A DNA stretch of 64,000 nt from Penelope pileata (taxonomy: Eukaryota; Chordata; Aves; Galliformes; Cracidae). Where the stretch lies: assembly GCA_013396635.1 (NCBI GenBank), contig WBMW01000802.1, positions 254,504 to 318,503 on the forward strand, given 5' to 3'. The translations under genes were made by a program, and so were the position numbers. Below are positions 8,946-22,257 of the stretch, in pieces; the stretch's first letter is position 1, and every line of letters begins with the position of its first letter. The notes beneath the pieces are model-generated. The model was not told the DNA's origin. It ran no database searches and saw only the letters and a list, made by a program, of their open reading frames with translations.

Positions 8946-10753
8946 AAATTGTTGGGAATTGTATAGAGCTTCTGCATGTAAAACTCAGGGGAATTGCTAT
9001 TGTCTCCAAAATGTTCTGCGAGTGGTTGGCGAGAACAACAAGGACAGAAGAAAGTTCAGCTAAAAAATTCATAAAGGCTGCCTGGTGGAATGCATTGCAA
9101 TCAGCTGTACACCTTGGTGTGCTTATCCCTCTGAACTGATCATTTTTAGCTGAGATGAAACATTCTGAGGAACAGGAGGCTGGCAGATTTGCGGCGTAGA
9201 TTGTTTGAAGGTTTAAACACTGTGACTATCTCATCTTACTGCAAGTCTGTAGATAGAACGTAAGCTCGCGTTGCCGAAAAGTGATAGAATGGCTCCGTGT
9301 GCACAGACTACAAAACTGTGAAGGGCTTATTTTCTGTGCGCTTTCCATGTCCCCTCCAGGAGAGCAATGATTCCCCAGTGGAGCAAGCACACTTTGCATT
9401 TGTTGAGGATGAGACCGTCTCTAGTCCTTTGTTTGGGCAGCGGCTTTCACAAAGGGGACCAGTGCTCGCTGGGAGCTTGCCAGCGCCATCATATGTTTCG
9501 TGACAAATGCTAAGTGTTCAAAAAGTTGGCACTACAAAATAGAGATACTGTCAATCTCTGTTTAATTCTCAAAATGGCTTGTAGGATTTTAAAGCTGCTG
9601 TTGTTGCTGGTGCACTCAGCCACCAGATAGCATTTTTAGCAGTCCTTATAATATGGCTGGTTAATTTCGTTATATTACTAGGACATAAAACAAAATGATT
9701 CCTAGGATAGAGGCTGCTAGATTGCTAAGGTTTTACTGCTGATTTTTTCCTATCTGCTGCGTGCAGAACAGTGTGCCCAGCCATGTATACTGAGTAGTCA
9801 GAGCGTGGTGTTTCCTCACCTTTCCTATGCACAGCTCAGACACAGCTGCCGCTGTTTACCCAACACGAAGGTGTTGTTCACATCTCAGGGGGAAAGTTTG
9901 GGTTCTGCTGTGAGGAACATGTGAGGCATCTCTATTAATTGCATGAATGTTCAGTGTCTGTTTTTGTACCTGAATATTGTGGTGTTTTCTCTGAAATTGA
10001 AGGGGGCAATCTCCTGGTCTTTGGACAGGTCTCCAGAGGCTGTACAACTGACTTGTGCGATGAGGAGCAGCATGGTGACTCCAGCGTCAGAATAATCTGC
10101 TCCGTATCGTAATCTGACTGCGTTTGGGAGACCAGCTAGGAGATCCAAGGAGATGTCTAGAAATTTTGGTGCAAGATGGCTTTGAAACAGAGTTGGTGTT
10201 TGCTGGATGGCATCCTGTCGGTAGCCTGCAACGCTGGTGCAGCGGGAGGAAGGAAGCCTCTGACGGGAGCCAGGCCTGCCCCTCTGCAGGGCTTTGCAGG
10301 CAAGTGAAGCAGGAGGAGCACGTGTTTGCACCTCAGCAGACTGTTAAAGTCAGTGCTGGGGGAAGATTTGTCAAAATTTGCTTATTAAAACTCTGAAAGT
10401 TGATAGAGGAGCAAGTTCCCTCCTGAGCCATAGTGTCTGTGTTGTACTAAAAGCAAAGAACCAATCTGATGTATATGGGAAAATATATTCTCTTGTACTT
10501 GACCTTATTTCCTCTTTGAGGGTAAGATGGATGTTCAGTAATTTTGCAAGAACACCCACTGTTTCAATAAAATTATTTTCAATGGATTCTGTAAGAAATT
10601 TGCTGCTTTAATTACTGAGAAATTATCTTAGAAATTAGCAATACAGATCCTTCAGATTCACTGTAGGACTAAAATTAATCAAACCTTTTCATACAGGCTA
10701 GAATTGAAGAATTACAGATTGAAATTAAGAAAACTATCAACTGTATCATTGTG

Positions 10754-10778
10754 AGTCTATGATTCTTTGATTCTGTGA
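10754..10778 (+). repeat. CR1-type 3' terminal repeat, isolated
   Basis: TCTATGATTCTTTGATTCTG matches the degenerate 8-bp tandem (ATTCTATG-like) that ends CR1 LINEs. The sequence just upstream does not look like a CR1 body. This is either the end of a very short or very old insertion, or chance. Confidence 0.4.
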
Positions 10779-13119
10779 CTAATTATGACTGTATAGTCCG
10801 TAACTGAGATGAGAATAACAGCTCCAAGGCTGGTCATTGGAGTATTGGAGTACTGGTCATCCAGCATCTGTGGCACGGCACTGACATCAAGACTGACCAG
10901 GCAATGATGCCATGCCTCTGGGAGAAAGAAGAGAAAGACCTGAATGCAGCAAGGAAGAGCATTGAATTCAGCTCTACTATGCAGCAGATGAATGTTCCCC
11001 CTGGGATTTTTTTCATTTTTTAAAAAAATCTATTTATTTATTTGAAAACAATTAAGTTGAATTTCTGAACAGTGGATGGTGACTGATAGTGGAGTTTCAG
11101 GTTTTTTCTGCCCATCTCCCTCCTATATACTCAATATTCAAGTACTCTCATATACTTTACATCTCTGATCTACCAATCAAGTGTAAATCAGTTTTTGGTT
11201 CATCATTTTTTACTGTTCATGCTGTTGTGATGTTACAAACACGTGGAAAACTGATAACGCCTCTTTCACCATGTACATTTGGGTTATTAAAACTATGTTA
11301 TTGTGTTTTTTTTCTTAGGGCTCATTTATAAGATTTTTAATAATTAAAAAGTAAAGAAAAGTAATCCAAGAAAATGTCTTGCCAAGAAATATGTAAAAAA
11401 CGGAATGCATTAGAATATTTATGCTAAAATATTTTAGACGTCCATTAGCGTTACAAAAGAATCATTGAAACCTGGGAAATGTAGTGAAAATATTGCACTT
11501 CAATAAAATGAAATATATTAAAAAAGAAAATACATAAAGTCATCCAGGAAACCTTAATTTTCTGCTATAATGAGAACCTGAGGGAAATGTGGACTTAAAT
11601 TTGGTTTATTTCTGTAGATTCTAAATTTTTAACCCTTTCTATGTAGTTTCACTCAGAAGAATTGGAGTTGGAAGACTTAATCATTAACTCCTCTATCTGC
11701 ATGTGTTTAGACTTTTTTGCAAGTTTAATCCAACTCTGTCATAATTTCGTAATTTCTAACTGTATAGCTACAAGATGAAGGAACTAGGAAGAAAACAAGG
11801 AAAAATCAGACCTATTATGTTAATCTCTCATACAGAGAACACAAAACCTACTGTAATTATGTAATTTCCTGTCTCATTATGGTATTGAGAGCCCAGATCC
11901 ATTTTTATGCAGTGGCACAAAACAGTGTGCTGTTAAATATAGCATTCAGGAGCTACTTTGCGGAATTGATGTTCACATATTCACATATGCCACAAATCAA
12001 TTGTTTCCATGATATTAAAAGGGAAAATTACCTAGATCTTTAAAAATTCCCAAACCTTGGTAAATCTCCTTGAGTAATTGTGATGTAATTTTGGGTCAAT
12101 GTGCTTTGACCAGAGGTCAGTCAAAACTAATAATCCAGGGAGCATTTGTTTTTCTATTTGTAATCCTTTTTTGTGCATGCTTATGTAGTATGTTGTAACT
12201 GAAGAGAAAAAAAAAAAAAGCTCATAAAATTTTTACATTAGGAAATCAAAGGGCTTTTCTCTCTCTTTTTTTTTTTTTCCTTCTTCTCCCAAATAACCTC
12301 TCTTTTCAACTTTGAGAGGTCTTCTTTATATGAGGAAATTTACCAGAGACTACAGTAGTATAATTATGCCTTGTGGACACTTTTTAATCTTGTATGAATG
12401 CCTGTAGAATACGAGCGTCCACATGGGGAGTTATATCATCTCAACTAGAGTGGTGTAATTATTCTGTGAATTCTGTATGAAGACAAATGCATTATGAAAG
12501 GGAATTTTATTTTGGCTCTTCACTTTTCAGCTTGTTCAGGTTCTGAACTTAAAGGAGTTGATCAAATCAATGAAAGTAATGAAAATTCAATGGTTATCAA
12601 GTAGACTGTCAAGTGCTGAGGAAATTGGAAAGCAATAAATATATGTGTTTTGTGATAATATTCGTGTGCGTTTTCATCCTTATTCTCTCAACAGTGTTTG
12701 AGTTTTTGAGGAGTTTAGTGAAAATTAATAAATAGTCTGGTCTTTGCTCAGTCTCATAAACTAATATAGCCAATAGCCAAACACTGGTAGAGTATTATGG
12801 GTTCTTAGCTCTCAGAAAAAGCAACGAGGATTTCAGACAAATATGAATTTCTGGAATGCTTCTCAGTGTTTGCAGGTTCTTTGCAGCTTGCACTGAGCAG
12901 ATCAGGCATTGAATTTCTATATTTCCTGTATCTCAATTAAATTGTAATTACTTAAATATGGGTGTCCTAGGACAGTAGTCAAAATGTTCCTTACAGAAGT
13001 CACCCATTTTCAGGAAAATAACTTTCAGGATATCAGTAGGGGTTGCAGAAAAACTTTAATAGTTATTTACAGAATGTGCTGAGAATGGATTACAAGCATG
13101 TCTCACTGTAACTGTTTCA

Positions 13120-13520
13120 CAAACTTCAAGGCAAGAAGAGCCCAATCATTTTGGTGACCTAATCCAGTCCAACCTTTATATTGACCACAGAGCGGTGTCC
13201 TGACAGTCTTGCTTGAAGACCATTATTTCAAGGTGAACTTCCTTAAAAGCGTATCTGGTTCATATTTAAAGAGTTCAGAGAACAAAGAGTCCACCACATC
13301 TATTCCAACACTCACTGCTCAGGTGAAGTATTTTATTTGTGGTCTGAATTTGGCTTCAACTTCCCTTGTTGAATCTTTGTTGGATTAAAAAAGCCTCTAG
13401 CACTGGACATCGTTCAATGAAAATACTTAAAGACTGAGATCAAAGCATCTCAGCCTTCTTTTGTTAAGCAAATCTCATTGAGCTGCTTTAGTTTCTAACT
13501 GTAAGGTAAGATTTCTGCAT
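13120..13520 (-). mobile_element. Old CR1-like LINE 3' region, minus strand
   Basis: The plus-strand view follows the reverse-complement layout of a CR1 3' UTR: AATCCAGTCCAACC near the left end, then GAGTCCACCACATC...TTCCAACACTC, then GGTGAAGTATTTTAT and TTGGCTTCAACTTCCCTTG. Divergence is high, so it is an old copy. Ends are approximate. Confidence 0.6.
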
Positions 13521-15090
13521 CACCAGTTTTTCCTGTAGTTTTTTTTCAAGTTGCAAGTTTACAAACATCTTTTTTTAAGTAAGGACATCAGAGCTGTACA
13601 TGGCCACAATGGTTATTACTAATTAGAGATTTACAGCGTGAACTGAACAAAAGCCTGCTCTCCCCTTTCTGTTTTTGAAGCATGGCAGAAGAAATAAGGG
13701 CAAATACCAAAATTTTCATTTTTTATATGTCATGTCACAAGCCTTTTATAATGAGCAATGCTACATAAGGTCTTCTGTTGCTTATTACGCTTTCCCAAAG
13801 CAAGATTTTTAGAGGGACACACCAGTGTGGTATCTTGCTGTAATAACCAGAGTGCTTGGTTTTGCCCTGGCTAGTGTTGCATAGGATGGTAGGGTTTCTT
13901 TCCTGCTTCATATTTAGTTTTTCTCCTAAAATTTATTTGAGGTTTGAAAATACAGTCTCCAGTTTTATACATTGCTTTTGTTCCAACATGTATAACCAAT
14001 TTTTATCATTAATAGAGTGTGCATTTGTCACATAGGCATGAATTAAAGCAATGTGAGTTACAAGGGTAGCTTGGCTTTGCCATTTTCTTTGTTTCCTACT
14101 TTGCCAATTTGCCTGTGAAATTTCCTGGTACTGATTTTTTGTTTTTTTTCTAAACATGTCCCAGTATTTTTTGCCCTAGACAGTGAATAGAATTAGTCCA
14201 GAAAGTCTTTCCAATGAGCTCTGTCTTGAAGCTATGCAAATGGAAGACGAGTCTGGTTTTTGCTATCTGTAGAACTCTGTGAGTTATCTATTTTGCAATT
14301 AGAGTACAGAGATTTTTGCATAGTGCTGACATTGTAATCACTGTCATGCAATGGTTAGATAAGTGTTTTAAAAGCATATAAGTCTGTGCTTTTGCCGTTG
14401 TACCCTGTCGCTCTGGAGCTGCTTCAGGCCTGCTGTGCAAGCAAAATGAAACAAAATATTTGAATTTTCTTTTACTTAGTAATAGTTTCCAGTCCTCAAC
14501 TGTTCTCTCCTGAGCAGACTGTGTGCTAGTAGTGCTTTAGCTGCATGATCTGAATATTTTTTTATTATTCCTGAAAATAACAGGATCAAGTTTGCAGTGG
14601 TTGTGTGGGTCTTTGTGAGGGGCAGTGGCACTCCAAGCGTGCAGAAAAGGGAGCAAGGAAGTCCATCAGCCTGAGGACTGCTTGCAACATGGCCCTGAGA
14701 GAAATGAGAAGTGCTTGAAATTGTGAGTAAAGAAACTGTTTCCTGCTGTTTGCTTCCTACTGTGTTCAGGGAAACAGTACATGGCATACAGGCTTTGTAA
14801 ATAAATAGGATTGCATTGGATAAATGCCTGCCTCTATCACCAACATGAGGCATAGCATAAACAATATAAAAAATCAACCAATTGTCTCTAATTGCATTTA
14901 CCTATGACTTTGATAACAGTATGTTAGAACATAGTGAAGGTGAATTGAGGGATAACACATCGCCAAAACTGAACTAAAACTACATGACAAATCTGCTTTG
15001 CAGTTTGGAGCACTAGTTACGAATTATGTATTTCTAGTAGCACCGAGTAGTTTTGTTTGCTTTGTGTTCTCTAGTCAGAACAAAGGCTTG
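13521..15090. other. Non-coding; no gene recognised
   Basis: AT-rich sequence with only short frames. A 133-codon minus-strand frame (14877-14476) has no recognisable domain and is judged spurious. Confidence 0.6.
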
Positions 15091-15094
15091 GTAG

Positions 15095-15540
15095 TTATGG
15101 GGTTGTAGAAAAGCCTACGTTGGAAGGAGCTCTGGAGGCCATCCTGCTCCAAGGCCCTAGGTGGGCCCTGATCACCTGCTCGGGCGCCTGCCCAGCCCGG
15201 TGATTTCCAGGAAGGAAAGTTCCCCCACTGCTCTGGGCAGCCGGTTCCAAAGTTCAGTTGCTCTTGTGGTGAAGGGTTTTGTCTTATACTTGGATGGGTT
15301 TTCTCCTGTAGCAGCTTGTGCCTATTGCCTTCTGTTCTGTCAATGCCCATCCTTCTGTAGAGAACCTTCATCTTCTCTGTAACAACCTTTTAAATATTGG
15401 AAGACTGTGTTCCCCCCTCAGCTGTCTGTTTTCCACACCAAACAAACACAATTCTTTCAACCTTTTTTCATCTGTCTGGTCCTGCAGTCCTCTGATCATC
15501 TCAGTGGGTCTCTACTAAACCCTCTCAATTTTTTTAATGT
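15095..15540 (-). mobile_element. CR1-like LINE 3' region, minus strand
   Basis: The plus-strand view shows the CR1 3' layout in reverse: GTTGGAAGGAGCTCTGGAGG, then CTGGGCAGCCGGTTCC, GGTGAAGGGTTTTGTC, TGTGCCTATTGCCTTCTGTT and TTTCAACCTTTTTTCATC. Moderately diverged. A second CR1 3' end starts just to its right. Confidence 0.75.
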
Positions 15541-15552
15541 CTCTTTTCCTAT

Positions 15553-15625
15553 AATCATAGAACCATTAAGGTTGGAAAAGGCCTCTAATATCATCTAGTC
15601 CAATCATCCGCCCTTTGAACTGGAT
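15553..15625 (-). mobile_element. CR1 3' end fragment, minus strand
   Basis: AATCATAGAACCATTAAGG then TTGGAAAAGGCCTCTAATAT and CATCTAGTCCAATCATC is the reverse complement of a CR1 terminus. It adjoins the previous CR1 copy in the same orientation, so one may have inserted into or beside the other. Confidence 0.75.
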
Positions 15626-15764
15626 GAACCGAGGCTGGACACGGTATTCCTTATGTGCCCTAATAACTCCAAAAATACAATTTCATTTTTACTGCTTACA
15701 GTGAAACCAAAGCACAGAAGTTCACAAAACTTCGGGAAGCAAAGGAAGGTGCTCTCCTTATTTT

Positions 15765-15890
15765 ACCCTAAAGGTCAATGACTTCAGCATTTGCCTGCAG
15801 TATGGGAGAACTGGGTTCAGTTCTTGTCTTCTTTTGAAGAGTTGGACCCATGTTGCTCACAACCCTGAGCAGTGCCCTCGGGAGGAGGCT
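15765..15890 (+). repeat. Possible ancient tRNA-derived SINE remnant
   Basis: GCATTTGCCTGCAGTATGGG and AACTGGGTTCAGTTCTTGTC resemble the A-box and B-box part of old amniote tRNA-derived SINEs (GTGGGAGA..GGTTCAATTC). Only the promoter-like part is recognisable, and it is diverged. Confidence 0.35.
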
Positions 15891-15899
15891 GTAACAAGC

Positions 15900-17340
15900 T
15901 GTGACATATTCCGGGGTTCCTTCAGACTCTCCTGTTGCCACGGTAATATTTTTGTTTAAGATACTTCTGATGTTTCTCAGGCAAGGAGCTGCAAGTATCT
16001 TACCTCCTCAGTTAACCTCTGCTAACTTACCGCTTGCACACTCTCTCCTCTTCTTGCTTTTACTTCAGAAATGCAAAAGTCTAGAATTCCCCAAAACTCT
16101 AAAATTCCCCAAAAGTTTTGAGAATAAACTGTGTTTGCCCAGCTCTGGTGTGGTCTTTATGACATACTATGTCTTTGTGTTAGGTTTCTTTCCTTTGATG
16201 TGAGTGAACTTGCCCGGAGTTAAGTGATTAGTCATGACTTGAATACTTCCATTTTGGTGTGCTGGTGAGTAAGTAGGGGCTACCTGAGTTTAATTAAAAA
16301 GAAGGTACTTATTGTAATACTTTTTGCTTTGAACTTGGGGGCACTTGGGCCTCTTCATTATTGTTCTGCTTCACGTAGCCTTATCTATACAATATAGTAA
16401 TTTGCAGTGAGATAACAAATCTATTTGTTTTGTTTTAGCGGAGCCAGGAAATACCTAAAAATATTTTCAAGTGATGCAGTTTTTTAACAAAAGCGACTCG
16501 GGTATAATGTTTGATGTACTGGGTAATAAAAAGTTGATCAATATTCATTGCTACTTTTGTTTTATTTTGGAATCCAAGTGCTGGAATGAAAAGAAATACA
16601 ACAACAAACAACACCATTAACACTGGCAGTTTTCTTGCACAATAAAAAATGTGCAGTTGACTTCTCCACATTACGTTGAACTTGGAGATGTATGAAAAAC
16701 AAGGACATTTTTAATGCAACTAATTTGTTGAAGGAAATAATCTGCCCATAGTATTTTTTAAAACATGATTTCCAAAAATGGGTAATAATTTCAAAATTTC
16801 TAATGAATCTTATTAATTTGAGATTTGTGGCTAAGCATGAAAATGGCATGAATTTCCCTCCATTTTACTAACAGCAAAGCCAAATGTGTGGCTTGCAGGT
16901 GTGTGCTACAGGCGTGCAGGTGGCAAATTCTGTTGGAATGGAGAGCATTATAGCTTTATAGCACGTGTCCACAGAGATGCATTGCCATCAGTAAATCCAA
17001 AATGAGAATTTGTTCTGAACATCATTAGGAAAAAAAAAAAACAACTTACATTTTCTAAATCTTAAGAAAATCTAAAGGACATCCTTAGATGGAAATTTCT
17101 GCATCAAGGGTGAGGTAAATCAGCATTAGGCTGCTTTCTGATGCACAGAGCAGTGTCAGTGACTGATCACCAGAACTCACAGGTACTGCAGTACCCTTCG
17201 CTTTGTGGAAACAGATTTTGGCAGCAGGCAGTATTATGTGCAACACAAAATCGACCAGTTCTTCGGAACAACTTGTTTCCATAACTGAGTGCTAAAAGGG
17301 GAAATTTTAATGGAAAGTGGGACTCTCAAGGAAATCCTGC
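15900..17340. other. Non-coding; no gene recognised
   Basis: No exon or RNA gene seen. The part around 16.8-17.0 kb is free of obvious repeats and has TAAT/ATTA-type motifs, but nothing specific can be claimed. Confidence 0.55.
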
Positions 17341-17349
17341 TGGGTATTC

Positions 17350-17850
17350 TAAAGGCTACGCTTTAATGAGCACACAAGTAAGTTACCTTGGAGAGGAAAG
17401 CTAGCCTAGTAAAGAAGGCACAAAGGTGATAATTAAACAAGAAATCAATATGTTAAATATGGAAAAGGGGAGCATAACTGGGAATGAAAATTGAATCTAC
17501 AAAATGTAAAAGACTTTGGTGAAGATAAAGGTAATAAGGGATTATTAGTGGCCAGTAGAGCTTCAGACAATAATACATTACAAATGTATTAGGAACAAAA
17601 GAACAAGTAAATCAGGTATAGATTTCAGTCTTGCAGAAAGAGACAGAATAGATCCAATGGCTGAAAATCAAAGCTTGAAAAATTCAATCACCATAAAGAT
17701 GCAGTGAGAGTGATTACATGTAGGAATAATTTCCCATTGTAGGTAGGTGGTAAGCTTGCCGTTGCTTGGAATTTAATCCAATTGGATACACTTTAACTCA
17801 GGGAAGAGGCTCAGGAGTGTAGGGTATCTACGAGGATGGCTGTGGAGCTT
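17350..17850 (+). mobile_element. Ancient CR1/L3-like LINE remnant, plus strand
   Basis: AGATCCAATGGCTGAAAATC, then AGCTTGAAAAATTCAATCAC, GTGAGAGTGATTACATG and TTCCCATTGTAGGTAGGTGG follow the known layout of the 3' coding end of old amniote CR1/L3 LINEs. Upstream, AAAGGTGATAATTAAACAAG fits the same family. Heavily decayed; ends uncertain. Confidence 0.5.
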
Positions 17851-17859
17851 GTTTCTACT

Positions 17860-19265
17860 GTGCAATCTGTACATCTGCAAATTTATGTTTGTTCTTTGTT
17901 ACTCCTTTCATAAGCTGTAGAGAACAGAAAGCTCTCACTGCCCTCAACATGTTCCACACGCTCGGCTCTGTGTTAAGACAATGACTAAAAAAAACCATCT
18001 CATGCTTCAGGGCTACAGCTGTCTGCCTGCAAAAGGCAAGAGGCTGTTTGCCTAGGTTAATTCTGGATGTTTTAATTTCATGTTCCTCTGAAACATTAGA
18101 TAGAGGCGTAACTGATCGCAAAACCTTGGTGAGTTAGAGGGGCACTCTTTTTTAGATAGCTGCTACCTCAAAGTAAGGGTAGCAAGAATTGTGAGGCCTT
18201 TTTCTTTCCTCTTCACTAAGCATATATGAGATTGTAATTGGGATCATTTGGGCATATCTCATATAATCAACCCACTAGCATTGCTGGAGCCTGAGGCAGA
18301 GGCATCTCAGTCTTTTTTGGTTTCATATTAGCTTAACTTTTTCAAGACTGAGGGTTTTTTTTTGTATAACCCAGTTCACTGGAGAATGCAGTGGTAAATG
18401 GGCAAAGCGTTACATCGCATACAAGATAGCAAGCTGCCTGTTCTGCTTTAAATTCAACTGATTTATAAAGATCCTGTCAGCGTCATTTTGCCACAATGTG
18501 AGTTACAGGTGACAAATACCATTCCTTTTTTCCCCAAACTGGCTGTTTTCAGCTGTGATGCTTGACAGAGTTGCAGGGCTGCCACACACGCTGTTCAAGT
18601 GCCTGTTTGCTATGATGTGGAACAGCTAACAAAGGGCTTGTTGTGCTTGCAGCAGCATTGCCTCTGAGTTTGGATTTTTTTCTGCAGTGCTCTCTGCCTT
18701 TTGTTTAAAAAACTCTGCCCTTCTGAAGCAAAAGTAAGAAGCCTTACAGTTCTTGCACCATGCTGAAGAGGGAAGATGCAATTGTTTTTCTTATCGTTTT
18801 GATTCTGTTGTGTTCCCATAAAAGAAGGTGAGGTTGTCAGCAGACACCTATTATCATCTCACCCGGCTGTGAAAAGAGATGTTCTGTTTCATCATTATAC
18901 TTTCTTCTAAAGTGTGTGAAGGAAAGGCAGCCTTGGTCTTGCATGAGCCCTCGTGTTCTTTTGTCATTCATGGGTCCAATGGAAGGATGCATTTTCAATT
19001 GCTATTTGTTGTGTGTAAGTGGAATTGGCACCTGCATATGTGAATATACATATTGGCTTATCGTGGAAGTCACTATCACCTATTGTACAATTTATCCTAT
19101 GCCACTGCGTTCCATCACATACAGCACTGGCTTACAATATAGATTTAACTATGTTTGATTGGCTTACACTGTACCCACCATCGAACAAGTCACTGAATAC
19201 CTGCCCACAGCTCTTTCTGCTGTGTGGGGATTTGTACACATGAGCTGCAAGCACAGGTAAGTCTG
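17860..19265. other. Non-coding; no gene recognised
   Basis: No exon seen. It contains an inverted repeat with 10-base arms (18223-18232 and 18256-18265). Confidence 0.55.
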
Positions 19266-19269
19266 GCTG

Positions 19270-19560
19270 GAAACTTGGCGGTGGATGAGTTGAGAGAGGT
19301 GAAGGGAAAAACCCAACAGATCCAGATCATTCCTTGAATGGTGGAACTAGTGAGGAGTGCTTTGTATCTCTCAAGGTGTGATACCAGAACTCTTTATTTG
19401 CCCAGGGAAATGGTGGAGTCACCATCCCTGGAGATTTTCAAGAAAACAGTAGATGGGGCACTTAGGGACATGCTTTAGTGGGCATGATGGTGATGGGTCA
19501 CTGGTTGGTATAGATGATCTTAGTGGTCTTTTCCAACCTTAATGATTCTATGATTCTATA
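19270..19560 (+). mobile_element. CR1 LINE 3' end, plus strand
   Basis: Clear CR1 3' sequence: GGTGGAGTCACCATCCCTGG, AGATTTTCAAGAAAACAGTA, GATGATCTTAGTGGTCTTTT, ending exactly with ATGATTCTATGATTCTATA at 19560. The last 180 bases are certain; the part from 19270 to 19380 is a probable extension. It is 5'-truncated with no RT left. Confidence 0.88.
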
Positions 19561-19564
19561 CACC

Positions 19565-22205
19565 CATGTTCTTCACATTGAAATGTACTCTGTCATGATA
19601 CTTTCCAATCTTTCTATATCTTTGCAGTAAGATTCCTCACTTCTCACTTGTTCCTCCACCGCAGTACTACTCACAGTTTTTCCAAAGGCTTTAAGCTGAC
19701 GTTGCTTGAATTCATGGCCAGAGATGACCCAGCAAACCCTGTTGTGGAGATGGAGGCATGCAAGGCTGCCAGCCAGTATGTGTCCAGCATGATCAGCAGC
19801 TGCTACCAGCTGAACCCGTCTTACTGCCCTTCTCCTCTCCTAGCAATAAAAATTAATGACTTTGGGAGCTACATTCCGTGATGTGCTAAATGTTGTACAG
19901 GTCTGTTGTAAGAGCTTACTATTTTAAAAATGTCTACTCAATTCAATTTGGTTGAAGCTGAACAGACGTGACAGAGAAACAGTACCATGCATGCAAGCTT
20001 CATTTCCTCAGGAAGCCATGCTAAAAAAAATCTACCTAGGAATACTTTCTGCAACCATTTGAGAAGCTTGCCGTTAATTATCAAAATGAAGAAGCAGAGT
20101 GAGCTAACAGTGTGCTGATTTAAACAACCAGAATCAATCTCTTAACAAATAGAAGAGGAAAAATATAGCACATCAGATGTGAGTGTAACGTTCATGTTTA
20201 ACTTTTGTATCTGGCCTTGTAGTAATTATCTCCAACCCTAAAAATCACCCTCCCCTACCCAAAATCTACAGGATATGCAGAAGTTAAAAGGAGCATTTTA
20301 TCCCTAAGGCGTCAGAGAGCCTCTAGTTGAAGGCTGTTCAGATGAGGTCAGCCTGAAGCAGTTCCTCAATGTGTCAGTGTTCCTGCAGCGCTGGGAGCCC
20401 AGCACCACTGAAGGATTGCTGCTCCACAAGGTCTCCTGCTGGACGGGCCTCCTGCCCCTTCCTGCTCCTAGAGCTTCTGCCCCTGACGTACCCATCTACA
20501 CAAGCTTTGGAGAGTCATTTTGGATTCACTGAAACAAGAAGATGAAGAAGGAAAGTGCGCATTTCTTGCATCACTGTTCCTATCACTGTAAAGTCACTAT
20601 TTTAAAGGCTCTTGAGTTTCTGAAAATGGAGTTTTGGTTTATTTTGAGAACCAGCCTTCTGACGTTTGTTTGCTTGCTATGTTCTGAGGCCAGCCAGGAA
20701 GTGCAGTTTTTACAAATCGCCTCTTGTATTTTGGGTTAATCCAGGCCTTCCTGCACTTTACTTGGTTGTTGTAAATGTATCTTATAATTTATACAGAATG
20801 TGGTTCATCTGCGCTGTGACTAGAAATGTTAAAAGAAAGCATTCAGTCATTGTTTATGCATCTGGCGATGCGGACTGGGATTTTCAGAAGAACCCAGAAG
20901 AATTAGGCATTCAAATTTCATTAAAATGCTGTGGAAGTGAAGCATATAAACTCTATTAAAAAGCTCAGTCATTATCTATAACTCTTGTTCTTTCTCCATT
21001 TTAATTTGTGCATAAGTTTGCTTAGGGAAGAGTCATGGGTGAGGCTGGTTTTGCACACTATGTGTTCTCATTAGGGTTGAGGCACAGTCCCATCTTAGGC
21101 ACTTAGACCCATTTTTAAATGCAGCTTCATGTGCTCATCTAACTACTGCTTTTGCAATTAAAATATTTTTTCATAGTCATAGCGACTTCTGTAAGCAACA
21201 GATTAATAGAACTGTTTGTACCAGTAGTTTGGTGAATATGATTTTGAAAATATATTATCCATTTGTATGACATCTAGCCTGTGGATGATTTGTTCCTTTT
21301 CATGCTCTGAAGTGTTTGCATATACACGGCTGAATAGAAGTCAGAAAATAAAATGGTACTAGAGAATGTAGAAGAATCGGATATATTACATTTAAATACA
21401 ATGACACGTGAGTAAAGATTATGTTTACTATATTCTCAGATGTCTAAAGACAAAAATTTGGTCTATATGCAAGAGTCAGTAAAGTACAATATAATAAATG
21501 CAGTGAATAGCAGGGTGAGAGATCAGTTGGGTGCATGGGCAGGGGAAGAAGAGTAAGCAGGGAGTGGAGTTTGTTCTGCAGTCAGGAGGACGGATGCGGC
21601 ACTACAGCGAATGCTTAGTGGAGGAAGGAGTTAATATCTTTGACAACAGTGTTCAGCCCCTTCTTATTGCAAAAAAGAATTAATGGCTTTTCTGCCTGGT
21701 GCTGAAAATAGAAGCCAAATTTAAGTTGTTTCTTGAAGGCAGATGTAATTAGATCATGAAACTTCTGGCTTTTGAGTCTAAATAATAGCACAAGAATGGC
21801 CACGCTAAATTAGAGCAGGATACTGTCTCCTGTTTCTTGGGGGTGAGGGTAGGAACAGTGCAAGCATGAAGTGATGCCTTCCCCAGTTTCCAGCAGTGTG
21901 CAATGCACATAGTCCTTGAACTGTAGATTTAAGTGCATTATATATTTAATAGCCCTTTCTGAATCCATCCTCTATAGATTTTTCTAATTATTTATTAAAC
22001 CCACTTACATTTTTGTCAGCCACAACATTCTTATAGCAATAAACTATACAGCGTAGCTATGAATTGTGTGAAAAATATTTCTGTTTGATTTAAATTGCAC
22101 TATTTAGTGCCTGCTATGTCTTATGATATGAGAAATAGGGAACAATTGTTCCTTACTTACTATCTCTATGCTATTCTCAATTTTACGTACAGTTATTATA
22201 TTTCC
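19565..22205. other. Non-coding; no gene recognised
   Basis: No exon with splice sites and family similarity is visible. Short frames at 19648-19881 and 20666-20959 look like nothing known. Confidence 0.55.
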
Positions 22206-22211
22206 TCTTAG

Positions 22212-22257
22212 TTCTCTCTCTCTCTCTCTCTCTTTTCTTTTCTTTTTTTTTTTTTTT
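22212..22257 (+). repeat. (CT)n microsatellite followed by poly-T
   Basis: About eleven CT repeats, then TTTTCTTTTC and a 16-base T run. A pure pyrimidine tract of 46 bases with purine-motif (H-DNA) potential. Confidence 0.92.

Larger units (their letters stand above)
8646..13110. other. Non-coding; AT-rich, no gene recognised
   Basis: No exon or RNA gene is recognisable. It includes an 18-base T run (8928-8945) and a short CR1-like tail (10754-10778). From about 11 to 13 kb the DNA is strongly AT-rich, with short frames only. Confidence 0.6.
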
